Source: Ceratothoa steindachneri (lineage: Eukaryota > Arthropoda > Malacostraca > Isopoda > Cymothoidae). Taken from it: 64,000 nt of DNA. The notes under the pieces are model-generated. The model was not told where the DNA came from, made no database searches, and saw only the letters and a program-made list of their open reading frames with translations. The DNA is taken from the NCBI GenBank assembly GCA_963969495.1, contig OZ018321.1, forward strand, positions 127,578,437 to 127,642,436, written 5' to 3'. Positions 32,531 through 42,944 of this stretch are shown here, in pieces. Each line of letters opens with the position of its first letter. Position 1 is the stretch's first letter. The translations under genes were made by a program, and so were the position numbers.

Positions 32531-33049
32531 ATGGTGACCCTCTTTTTTACACGGGACGCAATAGCTCATCACCTCTTGCAGTTGCGCGCACTGCAATAGG
32601 TGCCTACAGGCTTGGCAGAGCCAGGCGCCGCCATTTCGGACCACCCCTCCCGCCTGGTGGCCTGGCAGTCCATCGGCATGGCGGCTCCACCTTAGACACG
32701 GCGTAAAAAAGATAGATTTTGAAGACGAGAGGAAAAGGGATGTGAGGAAGGTATGGGTGGGGATGAAGCAGGTTGTTAAAAACCAACCACCCCAGACCGG
32801 AGCTCAGGGGTTCGGGAACATTGTCCCCTCTTCCCTCAGCCCCGATCCAGGACGGTTGGTCGAGAAGAAGGTCAGCATCTACCCTGTGAAATTAGAGGCT
32901 GACCAGAGAAAGTTGTGGGAGAGGTTGTATGAAAAGAGAGGAAACAAGTGTTTTGAAGGAAGGAAGAGAGGCTAAGCTGGGGCCGGACGGAGCGCGGGAT
33001 CCCGTCAGCACGGCGGCCAGGATGGCAAATCGCCGCGCCCCTTACGGGG
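32531..33049 (-). promoter_or_regulatory. 5' UTR of copy A
   Basis: Same region as in copy B, again ending in CCCCGTAAGGGG. It carries an antisense open frame (plus strand 32742-32975) similar to the one in B. No defined promoter element is recognised. Confidence 0.5.
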
Positions 33050-33061
33050 TTGACGATGGGA

Positions 33062-35090
33062 GAAGGCGGACGAGAGATAAGGTGGAGCCTCGAGGTTTAG
33101 AGACTTGTAGCTGATTATAAGAATTTTATAGTGGGTACGAAAGCGTATAGGTAACCAATGTAGCTCTTGTAACAGAGGCATCGAAGGAGAGAACCGGGGA
33201 AGGCGAATACGGAGCCAGGCAGCATAGTTTTGAACTAGTTGTATGGGGCGAAGCGACAAAGAAGGGAGTTTCACTAGAAGAGAATTGCAGTAGTCTAAGC
33301 GTGAGGTGACGAAGGCATGAATAGCAGTCTCAAGGCTTCGTACATCAAAATGGGATCGAACACATAAAAAGTTACGGAGGGAACCGAGGGAAGACTTACA
33401 GATACGATGGATGTGCGGTTTAAACGAGAATTGCTCGTCGAAAATATCACCAAGATTACTGATGTTAACAGAGAAGGCGACATTGGTTTCCCCAAGGTTA
33501 AGGGAGGGAAAGAGAGTTTAGATTTCTCCACCATCGAAGTGGTACCAACAAGGAGAACTTCGTTTTATCGTAGTTAAGTTTGAGAAATTTAGCAGACAGC
33601 CATTCGTTTATGAAGGTGTAGGATGAAAGGAGCTTATTGATTGAGAGAAGGACAAAGGGGACGAGGAAAGGTATATCTGTGTGTCATCAGCATGGAGGTC
33701 GAAGGACAGGACACAATCGCGAAGAAGGAAGCCAAGAGGAAGTAAGTAGATGCGAAAGAGGAGAGGACCAAGGACTGTGCCCTGAGGCACCCCAAAATGA
33801 ATGGGCGTGGGTTAAGAAGAGAGGTTATCGAGCGCGACCGACTGAGTGCGGGAGGAAAGGTATGAGTGGAACCAAGCAAGTTCAGTGCCCGAGAGACCAA
33901 GTAAAGTTTAAGGAGGATCAAGGAGGACAGTGTGGTTGATGGTGTCCAAAGCAGATTAGACGTCTAGGAGGACTAGAATGGACGTACAACCCCATTCGTT
34001 GCTCTACGTAAACCGTCTGAAACATTGAGAAGAGTGGTTTAAGCAGAGTGCTTTCCTTGGAACCCCAACTGGTACATTTCATCGATATTGCAGTTAGAAA
34101 TATGGTAATAAGGCGAGAGAAAACCACTCTCTCAGGGACCTTAGAGAAGAATGGAAGCTGTGAGATAGGGCGATAGATAGATGGTAGATGGCAGGGAGAA
34201 TTTGGTGAAGGAGTTTGGGTGGAAAGACGTCATTAGGGAATCCAGATTTGTTAGAGCGTGAGATCAGGGCAGTTACTTCCTTAGAGGACGCCCGAGTCAG
34301 GACGTTAAGCGGCAATGTAGTATGGTAAGGGAGAACAGCATGGGCTTGTTCAGACGACTGGGGTAGTACGGCGCGAAAGTTAATAACTGCATCAGAGAAA
34401 AATTTAGAAAGAGTAGAGGGGTTGATGGGGGAAGAGGTGAGGGAATGGGGCTAGGCGAGGAAAGACGAGAGAGGAGACGAAATATAGTCCAAAGGTCATT
34501 CTTGCTCTTTAGACAAAAGTTCGCGTGAATGAGCCTCGCGCGCTGATTTTAATTTGGAAGAATAAGTCTTACTTGCAAGGCGATAAGCAATTGAAAGGGA
34601 GGTCATGTCCTGCCCATGGAAGCCTGCTTTACGAAGGGCACTTTCATGGGCACGTAAGGACCTCCATGAACGAAGGAGTTCCATGGTGAACCAAGGGGCG
34701 CGGTGATGGCGGTTTGAAGAAGAAGTGATAAGGGGAGCGTGCGCGTCAAGGAGGGCGAGTAATGATTGGCGCAGAGAATTTAAGGTTTGGTCAGGTGAAG
34801 CAGTAGTATTAATAGGAGGTAGGGCAGAAACAACATCGTTAAAGGGAGAAGTAGTATCAATTGACGATAGTCGCCGGAAAGGAGTAGGATCTCTGGACGA
34901 GTGAGTAGGTAGTTGGTAGGGAATATAGAATTTAAAATTGACCAAGAAGTGGTCGGAAATCGTATTAGAAAGGTCAGTTACTGATAGTTTAGAGATATGG
35001 AAGTTCGAGATGACTAAGTCCAGGGTATTACCATATGTGTTGGGGATGACACATGTTGCGTAAAAGAGAAGAGGTCGATGATGTCTATAA
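33062..35090 (-). pseudogene. L2-like non-LTR ORF2, 5' part (endonuclease end and RT)
   Basis: Minus-strand relic. The very 5' end encodes an endonuclease C-terminal piece (IIDLFSFTQHV, SDHFLVNFKF near 35080-34940). A linker with HRAPWFTMELLRSWRSLRAH follows. The RT appears in pieces, among them FPPKLLHQILPAIYHL, ELAWFHSYLSSRTQSVAL and [20 protein letters not shown]. The catalytic motif is [14 protein letters not shown], a HADD that fits L2/CR1-like RTs. The C-terminal LHWLPIRFRTHYKILIISYK is near 33180. It is interrupted by copy A at 33050-33061 and finishes at 18966-19288. It is 5'-truncated near 35090. Multiple shifts make it a pseudogene. Confidence 0.85.
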
Positions 35091-35544
35091 AAATGCCTAA
35101 TTGAGATTATTTAATGAATATTTAAAAGTTTTTTCTAAGTTTTAAAGGGAATATTTTTTAAAATTTCATAAACGATTTTTTTAAAATAATGGAATCTGCT
35201 TCAAGTTTTTCATATTGCAAAAAGCCATTTTAAATTTCAAAAAGTACCAATTTTTTTAAAGTTAAAAAAGTAATATTTTAACTTATTTCTTTTTATAATA
35301 AATTGTTTTTTAATCTACTTAAAATTGACTGAAAATTATTAATTTGAAATGATGGCGATAAATTAATTCTGAGGATTATCAAGGAGCAAAGAAAAAATGT
35401 ATTTACGTATGGGTATGTAAATTAATTTACCCTGGAAGCAATTTCCCCTGCAGAGCGCAACTTATATAAGAGTATATGTAAATATAAATAAAAATTAATT
35501 AAATGGACATGCTGCGGCACCTATACTATATAACTGCGAAGTAT
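35091..35544. other. AT-rich spacer before minisatellite
   Basis: Very AT-rich and without clear coding. It may include the last codons and 3' end of the BED-type hAT relic, but no match could be secured by eye. Confidence 0.35.
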
Positions 35545-37256
35545 GAGTTGTGTTGTTGGGAGTGTTTGTGCCATGTGCTACACTGCTTTGTGGAATATAG
35601 CTTAGAGCAGGAGCCGGATTGTTTCGAGTATTTGTGCCATGTACTACTCTGCTTTGTGGAATATAGCTTAGAGCAGGAGTTGGCTTGTTAGGACTGTTTG
35701 TGCCATATGCTACTCTGCTTTGTGGAATATAGCTTAGAGCAAGAGTCGGGTTATTTGGAGTGTTTGTGCCATATGCTACTCTACTTTGTAGAATATAGCT
35801 TAGAGCAGGAGTCGGGTTGTTTGCAGTGTTTGTGCAATATGCTACTCTACTTTGTGGAATATAGCTTAGAGCAGGAGTCGGGTTGTTTGCAGTGTTTGTG
35901 CCATATGCTCCTCTGCTTTGTGGAATATAGGTTAGAGCAGGAGTCGGATTGTTTGCAGTGTTTGTGCCATATGCTATTCTGCTTTGTGGAATATAGCTTA
36001 GAGCAGGAGTCGGGTTGTTTGCAGTGTTTGTGCAATATGCTACTCTACTTTGTAGAATATAGCTTAGAGCAGGAGTCGGGTTGTTTGCAGTGTTTGTGTC
36101 ATATGCTACTCTGCTTTGTATAATATAGCTTAGACCAGGAGTCGGATTGTTTGGAGTGTTTGTCACATATGCTACTCTGCTTTGTGTAATATAGTTTGGA
36201 GCAAGAGTCGGGTTATTTAGAGTGTTTGTGCCATATTCTACTCTACTTTGTGGAATATAGCTTAGAGCAGGGGTCGAATTGTTTGCAGTGTTTGTGCAAT
36301 ATGCTACTCTACTTTGTGAAATATAGCTTAGAGCAGGAGTCGGGTTGTTTGCAGTGTTGTGCCATATGCTACTCTGCTTTGTGGAATATAGCTTAGAGCA
36401 GGAGTCGGATTGTTAGCAGTGTTTGTGGCATATGCTTCTCTGCTTTGTGGAATATAGCTTAGAGCAGGAGTCGGATTGTTTCCAATGTTTGTGCCATATG
36501 CAACTCTACTTTGTGGAATATAGCTTAGAGCAGGAGTCAGGTTGTTTGGAATGTTTGTGCCATATGCTATTCTGCCTTGTGGAATATAGCTGAGAGCAGG
36601 AGTCGGGTTGTTTGCAGTGTTTGTGCCATATGCTACTCTGCTTTGTGGAATATAGCTTAGAGTAGGAATTGGTTTGTTTGCAGTGTTTGTGCCATATGCC
36701 TCTCTGCTTTGTCGAATATAGCTTAGAGCAGGGGTCGAATTGTTTGCAGTGTTTGTGCCATATGCTACTCTGCTTTGTAAAATATAGCTTAGAGCAGGAG
36801 TCGGGTTGTTTGCAGTGTTTGTGCCATGTCCTACTCTGCTTTGTGGAATATAGATAAGAGCAGGAGTTGGGTTGTTTGGAGTGTTTGTGCCATATGATCC
36901 TCTGCTTTGTGAAATATAGCTTAGAGCAGGAGTCGGGTTGTTTGCAGTGTTTGTGGCGTATGCTACTCGTCCTTGTAGAATATAGCTTTGAGCAGGAGTC
37001 GGATTGTTTGGAGTGTTTGTGCCATGTGCTACTCAGCTTTGTGGAATATAGCTTAGAGCAGGAGTCGGGTTGTTTGGAGTGTTTGTGCTATATGCTACAC
37101 TGCCTTGTGGAATATATCTTAGAGCAGGGGGCGGATTGTTTGGAATGTTTGTGCCATATGCTACTCTAGTTTGTGGAATATAGCTTATAGCAGGGCTTTG
37201 ATTGTTTGGAGTGTTTGTGCCATTTGCTACTCTGCTTTGTGGAATATAGCTTAGAA
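35545..37256. repeat. 66-bp minisatellite, about 26 copies
   Basis: Unit of 66 bp containing GTGCCATATGCTACTCTGC, TTTGTGGAATATAGC and TTAGAGCAGGAGTCGG. Units differ at a few sites each and a few have small indels. Since 66 is a multiple of three, frames stay open on both strands. The minus strand reads a 22-residue repeat with NNPTPALSYIPQSRVAYG; the plus strand reads CLCHMLLCFVEYSLEQESG. These are most likely by-products of the period, not genes. The last unit runs directly into the hAT-like MITE at 37257. Confidence 0.93.
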
Positions 37257-37561
37257 CAGGAGTCGGCAAATATTTTGTTCTTGCGTGCCAATTCCATTAA
37301 AAAAAAAGAATTTCTTGTCTTGAGTGCCAAGCGACTGTAATGCCCAATATAAATAATCTAACATGGTTAACAGACCTAATTCGATGTGCCCAAAGGATAC
37401 GGTAAATATTGCATTAAAAGAAATATATAAAATTTTATCATTAGAAAATATGTAATTTTAATATATATACTTTTTAATGTGATCCTGTCCTTGCTTAAAG
37501 GAGAGGAAAAATCTTTTCACGTGCCAAGTTTAGCTCGTATGCCAGGGTTTGCAGACGCCTT
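37257..37561. mobile_element. Small hAT-like MITE
   Basis: 305 bp with no coding. Left end CAGGAGTCGGCAAA; complement of the right end AAGGCGTCTGCAAA (11 of 14 match). Flanked by an 8-bp duplication, GCTTAGAA (37249-37256) and GCTTAGAG (37562-37569), as expected for hAT. A non-autonomous element. Confidence 0.7.
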
Positions 37562-37908
37562 GCTTAGAGTATAATAAAATTAAATATTAAATGACTGGAA
37601 AATGAATTTTAAAAATTCCTCAATTCCTCGATTGAACCCAAGATTAATACATTTTTCGGATTTGATCCTGGGATTAATTCTAATATTTAGAGAAAAACAT
37701 TTTTAACGTCATTTATAAAATCAGACTACCAAACCTAACCTAACCCCTACTAAACTCCCTGCAATACCCGGTGTTTTAGGTTAGGTTGCTTTTCGCTAAA
37801 TAATAAACATTATCGTTTATTGTGCTCTTATTTTTTAAACTTTAACATGCATTTTTTTGCTAATAAACTAACAAATCATTTTATCTCGTTACGATAAAAG
37901 TGAAGTTA
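37562..37908. other. Spacer with short inverted TTAGG-type motifs
   Basis: Contains AACCTAACCTAACCC near 37735 and TTTTAGGTTAGGTTGC near 37775 in opposite orientation. No coding seen. Confidence 0.5.
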
Positions 37909-38247
37909 AAAAAATTGGTAGATAAAAAAAGTTGGTAGATCAAAAAGGTTGGTAGGTAAAAAAATTGGTAGATAAAATATGTTGGTAGATAAACAAAGGT
38001 GGTAGATCAAAACAAGTTGGTAGATAAAACAAGTTGCTAGATCGAATGAAGTTGGTAGATCTAAAAAAAGTTGGTAGATCCAAAAAAGTTGGTATATCAA
38101 AAAAGTTGGTAGATCCTAAAAGTTGGTAGATCAAAAGAAGTTGGTAGATAAAAAATGGTAGATAAACAAAAGTTGGTATATCAAAAAAGTTAGTAGATAA
38201 AAAATGGTACATAAAAAGTTGGTAGATCAAAAAAGGTTGGTAGATCA
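37909..38247. repeat. ~17-bp minisatellite (GTTGGTAGATCAAAAAA type)
   Basis: About 19 imperfect units varying between 13 and 19 bp, with the core TTGGTAGAT. The frames reading repeated IYQLF or DLPTFF on the minus strand are artefacts. Confidence 0.9.
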
Positions 38248-40136
38248 CGTATTAGAAGAGCACCAAAATTCAACCTGGGCCGAAATTTCACTCGCGGGCG
38301 CGGCGACGGGTTTTTTCCTCCCACTGGTTTAAGCAAAGCAATTCTTAAGACTTCTGGAAATTTTGTCTGTTCACATCATACTGACAAGGATGAGATGCTG
38401 ACGAAGGGAGTTATTTTCAGTTACTAGATTTCTTTATTTCCTTATCATATTTTTTATTATTTTTATTCTTTTTTGGGATTTGAACTAAGTGCGCTTAAAT
38501 TGCAAAAGTTTGATGTATTTCGGAAAGGGATCACGAAACCTATTCTACTCTTTAAGTGCAAATTTTATAGCGCTCGCAACTGTAAAAATAGCTTTCTATA
38601 AGATGGAAAATTCGCTCTATTTCTTTCCCAATTTCGCTTCTTCAACATAAAACTTGTCCCTAGCATATTTTCGTGAATCAGACAGGAGGAGGTAAGGAAA
38701 GCTATGTATGACAAGAACCCCAAATCAAGAACAGAGAAGTTTGAGATTTCTTGAGCTCACGTTTATTTTACGTTTCTCGGATTCATGGTAAATGGAACTC
38801 TTTAGAAAGACGCCTTATCGCTTAGACGCTCAGATTATAAAAGGACACCCTTTTTACACGTTTCCCATAGAAAGGGTTTAGTAACGTATCGTAGAATCTT
38901 TATATTTGGTGTATGCATGTACGAGGGTTTAAAAAAAATACGGAAAAGGAAAAATAACAAAAAAAAAACAAGTATCGAATGGCAATTCTTTTGCTCCTGC
39001 ACGATAAACTACGACCAATTTAGAATGTTTTTAAAGTGGAAGTGATTTCGGGGATTGGCGAGGAAGAAACAACAGTTTGAAAAGAGCCCCCATTTCAGCA
39101 ATATCTCTTTTTTAAAAATAGAAGTAAGGACAAACAGCGAAATCTCGCTGGAGTCGGTGCATTAACTTTTCCTTAGTTTACCTTTCGCACATTTCATTTT
39201 TCTTAATTCCACAATTCTTTCAATCACGTTTCAAAGACGGTGCAGCGTCAGTTTAAGCCGATTAAGAAAAGGATGAATCTAAAAATAATTTTGTTACCCT
39301 TTCAAATCGTACACAATGAAGGCAACTTCTCATTCGAGTTGATAAAGTGTACTATTTTTGCTTCTATTTCTTTAACTTAAAATAATTGTTCTATTAGGTT
39401 TTTGAGAACTTAATGTAGTGTTGTATATATAGCATAACAAATCTTTCTAGAATACTGTTATTAACACGGTTTTTGAAGAAGCACGGTATGTAATTTTGGA
39501 AAATATGACGAATTGACAACTGACTACGCAAGGCATATTTCCATTCCATTTTCAGCTTGTTTCACAAAGATATTTCCTAATTTGTATTTTTCAATAAAGG
39601 TGAATACCTGTATTTGCGAAAAAAACCTTTTGAATAATACCGGTATTAACATGCCAATACCGGTATTTGAAAATATGTAAACTTTTTAAAAATTTATATT
39701 TGGTACAATACCTATCCGTTTAAACTTGAAAAATATACAAATAGTGCAAATAAATTGTTCAGCATTAAAATTTTATTCATGGAGGTAATGCTGATTAAAC
39801 TAGTGACACAGTTACAACCTACTTGGCTCCATATGGCTGAAAATTTCAGATAATTCCATTAAAATTCGTAATAAGAACATAAGAAAAGTAGTTTGCAAAA
39901 AGCTAATCAATAACCTATAACGAGGCAGCTGTTGTTCCCATTACCTAGTTCAATCCCACCTAAAAAATATATTTTATCCATTTGAAAACCTCAATCAACT
40001 CTCCTCGAACTCTACTCCTTTCTAACGTATGCATATTTAGTCGCCTAAGGTTTTCACCATAAGGTACGTAAGTTCCTCAATCCACGGATCCTCGTCCTCC
40101 TTTTTTGTTTGACTCAATGAATGCTTGCTTTCAGGC
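38248..40136. other. AT-rich stretch, nothing recognised
   Basis: No coding or RNA gene recognised. Two AATACCGGTATT-type palindromes occur near 39635-39670 and a related one near 46365; these look like remnants of short repeats. Confidence 0.4.
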
Positions 40137-40432
40137 AACATTAACCCAATTCCCAAAAGGATCATCATCATCTCCACCTCCCAGTGAATATAGGCCCATT
40201 TCTATCACACACCGATTTTATCTAAGACTTTTGAACGTCTGGTGTCCAATCATCTTACTGTATATTTGAGACAGTTTCTTCCAATTACTCAGTTTGGCTT
40301 TAGAAAGGGGCTAGGTACTGTTGATGCACTATTATTGCTGGTACATGAAATAAAGTCTGCTTTAGACAATATTTGTGAGTCTAGGCTTGTCTCTTGACTT
40401 TAGTGTCGCCTTTGACACTGTCAACCATAATG
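40137..40432 (+). pseudogene. Non-LTR element H, RT 5' part
   Basis: Plus-strand RT start: INPIPK, PPPSEYRPISIT, ILSKTFERLVSNHLTVYL, ITQFGFRKGLGTVDALLLL, and motif A in LDFSVAFDTVNH (one TGA within SRLVS*L). The reading stops at the DIRS-like insert at about 40433 and the RT resumes near 43835. The family resembles jockey/CR1-like elements of crustaceans, judged by eye. Confidence 0.8.
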
Positions 40433-40436
40433 GAGA

Positions 40437-41193
40437 GAGAGCTTCACTAGTCCTGATCTTCCTCTCCTCCAGCAACAAGCTGAAGCCGCCGCACCGAGCG
40501 ACACCTCTTCAGGTAACTCGTCTTTTCCGGCAGCCCCGGAATTCTCTTCCACAGACCTTCTGCATCACCCACAGGTGGACACGGATTTCATCGACTTGTG
40601 TTCCTCCTCATCTGCTTCAACCAACTCTATCTACGATCCAGATGATCCTGTCTCAGAAGCACTTTTTCAGTTATGGTGCCGACCGCCTACTAGCCCCATC
40701 GCAACGAGACAGTTCTCTCCTGTCACGCCGCCAATTTCTCCGATCGCCACCATCAGGTTCTCTCCTGTCAGGCCAATCATTTCTCCTATTGACCCTTTGA
40801 TCCTATCTCCCACCCCCCCCACCCATTTCTCCATTGACAGGTTCTGACTCATCCTCGGGCCATGAGGACAGGCTCCGAGGCATCAGAGACTTCTTTGAGG
40901 CCGCGGCTACAGACTTGGGCGCTCTGAGTATCTCGGACGACTTCAAGATACCACAGTCTATCACCGCGATACCGGAACAGGGCCTTGCGATACCTACGGT
41001 CCTTACCGTCAACGCGCCTTCTACAGGTCCGTTTTCTGTTGCGTCGGCGACTACAGACCACGACTTTATCGTGAACGATATCATTAGCGCACCTCCGGAC
41101 AACATGGGAAACCGCGACAACAGGGATGAACAACAGGATAAGGACAACGGCAACGACGAACAACGCAACGGTGACGAACATACAGAAGCCTAA
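40437..41193 (+). pseudogene. gag-like ORF of the DIRS-like element, plus copy
   Basis: Low-complexity protein rich in Ser, Pro, Asp: SDTSSGNSSFPAAPEFSSTD, YDPDDPVSEALFQLWCRPP, and a repeat SPIATIRFSPVRP. A frame change occurs near the C-run at 40812-40820. Then GSDSSSGHEDRLRGIRDFFE and a charged tail DNRDEQQDKDNGNDEQRNGD end at 41193. The start is missing; the corresponding 5' part is on the minus strand at 43741-43313. Not assigned to a known gag family. Confidence 0.6.
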
Positions 41194-41199
41194 GAAGAC

Positions 41200-42770
41200 G
41201 GGACCCCCTTCGGAGATCCTCTGGCGCCCAAGCACCGCCAGTGTGATCCCTCCACTACTCTGGACGTAGAGGTACCCGGCACTTTGGCCAGCCTGCCGGC
41301 TATTAACAACATTATTAAATCCTGCCAGGGGAATGGCATTAGGTTCTTCTTCAGGTGCGACTATCATTGCTGGAGATCGACTAGTGACAGCTTCCTGCCA
41401 GCCATACTGCACTTAACGGAGCGCAGAATTCTCGAAGAAAATCAGGAAGTGACCCATTGCCACCAGGTTTTCATAGTACCAAAACCTAACGGGTCTGGCA
41501 GGCTCATCTACGACATGGCGCCGGCATGGGAATTTTACACGACACCATCCTTCCGACTGCCCAGTCTTGGGAAGGTCCTTAAGCAGACTCCAACAGACAC
41601 CCACGCCATTAGGTTGGATCTGAAGGATGCCTTTTATCATTTGCCTCTGCACAGGAAGGCCAGGCATTTCTTTGGGGTACCATGTGGACTCCGGACCTTC
41701 AGATTCACAAAAATCCCAATGGGATTTGGAGGCAGCCCTTACATTTTAAAGGCTTCTCTGGACGCCGGGCTCCGAGCCTGGGCAAGAAAACACAGCTGCA
41801 AGGCTTACACCTACCTTGATGATGTCCTCCTGCTCATATTACCTCAGGACCTCGTCAACCTCAGGAATGAAATTCTGAACAGCTCCATCAACATCAACAT
41901 GGGTAAAAGCGTCCTTGAACCATGTTTACAGTTGACATACTTGGGGGTCAAGGTTGATCTCAATAAGCACCGAATTGCCATTACCGACTCCATGGCACTC
42001 AAGATTAAGACCCTCCTGAGTTTTGCCCCTGAAAAACGGGTCTCCTCTTCCGGATGGTCACGTTTCGCCGGCTTTCTGAACTTTTTGCTGCCCCTGCTGC
42101 ACCTCCCATTCTTCTGGGCTCAGAAATGCTATCTTCAGGATCATGAGGTCCCGGGCAGTAGATGGTGTCGTGCCTTGGCCTCACTAATTCACACGAGGTC
42201 GACTCACTGGAAAAGACCTCGAGCATCAGGCACTATTGTATACTTTGATGCCAGCCCCTCCGGAATTGGCTGGCATTGCTTAGGAAGCAGTTACTGCCAC
42301 CCAGTACCGCCTGGTCCTAACATCTTCCTCATAGAATCTTTGGCAGGGATGATCGCTTTGTCATAGTTCCCTTGGGCACGCGTTAGGGGTGACAACATGC
42401 CCGCTATCCACAACCTGCGAAGGGGAAAGATCCCCATGGACATCTTGCAGTACCTCTCCACTTCTGCGCTTATTGGTTTCTCAAGAACTTTTTAGGTATC
42501 GAGCCTCAATGTCTCTTACGTACGTTCAAGCAAGAACCTAGCAGACCATGCATCGAGGGCCTTCCAGGCCCAAGAAACATCATGCCAGGGTGGTGGCTCC
42601 TATACCCGGATAGGTATATAAGGAGCTGCCACCCAGACGACGCATGGCTGTTTAACATTCCGACCTCGAGGTTCAGACGCCCACCCTTTTCCCGCCCGCT
42701 TGAAGAAAGAAATAATTTTCCCTCTTGATTTATATCGCTTTTCCCTTTTAGTCTTCTTAAAACCGGCACG
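41200..42770 (+). pseudogene. RT and RNase H of the DIRS-like element
   Basis: The frame is open through 42366. RT: CHQVFIVPKPNGSGRLIYDM (41459), IRLDLKDAFYHLPLH (motif A), KIPMGFGGSPYILKASLDAG (motif B region), and TYLDDVLLLILP (YLDD catalytic site, about 41811). YLGVKVDL is also present. RNase H: VYFDASPSGIGWHCLG (42238), IESLAGMIALS with its Glu, then a TAG at about 42364. GDNMPAIHNLRRGK (Asp) follows, another stop, and VSSLNVSYVRSSKNLADHAS. The order RT-RNase H with DN and LAD signatures fits DIRS-like and related tyrosine-recombinase retroelements. Both catalytic centres keep their acidic residues, so decay is mild apart from stops. Confidence 0.75.
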
Positions 42771-42807
42771 ACTTATTATACTTGATTAATTCTACTATAC
42801 TGATGTA

Positions 42808-42809
<2 letters not shown>

Positions 42810-42876
<67 letters not shown>
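42810..42876. repeat. (TA)n microsatellite
   Basis: About 67 bp of TA dinucleotides between the RNase H region and the AATAAA of the DIRS-like element. Confidence 0.95.
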
Positions 42877-42944
42877 CTACTATTAATTTTGTATACTTCA
42901 TATTTTATGTATTTATCTCATATTTTCAAATAAAGGAAGGGTTG

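Larger units (their letters stand above)
28862..33049 (-). mobile_element. Copy A of the GC-rich non-LTR family, 5' half
   Basis: Resumes after copy B and its target duplication. Going 5' to 3' on the minus strand: terminus CCCCGTAAGGGG at 33049, 5' UTR, ORF1 (broken), endonuclease, linker and the start of RT. The frame across the B junction (AACTTGTCGTTAA) joins the linker to the RT at the same codon order as in intact relatives. The right-hand target duplication TTGACGATGGGA (33050-33061) follows directly. Confidence 0.93.
40433..42935 (+). mobile_element. DIRS-like retroelement, plus-strand part
   Basis: Carries the last part of a gag-like ORF (40437-41193) and an RT/RNase H ORF (41200-42770). 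The RT motif order and the TDN-type RNase H resemble DIRS-order elements; no tyrosine recombinase is seen, so the class is tentative. An AATAAA (about 42928) follows a (TA)n tract at 42810-42876. The first ~360 bp are repeated in opposite orientation at 42950-43310. Confidence 0.6.

Noticed and set aside
35545..37256. CRISPR-like array
   Set aside because: Units are contiguous 66-bp repeats without unique spacers, in a eukaryotic repeat setting.
37735..37790. TTAGG/CCTAA repeats as a telomere
   Set aside because: Only two or three units in each orientation. Arthropod telomeres are long one-way arrays, so this is more likely chance or a small inverted repeat.
37909..38247. Coding for a repeated IYQLF protein
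   Set aside because: The frame follows the ~17-bp repeat and breaks with unit length changes.
39630..39672. AATACCGGTATT palindromes as transposon ends
   Set aside because: Two palindromes about 30 bp apart and a weak third near 46365; no flanking duplication or element body could be defined.
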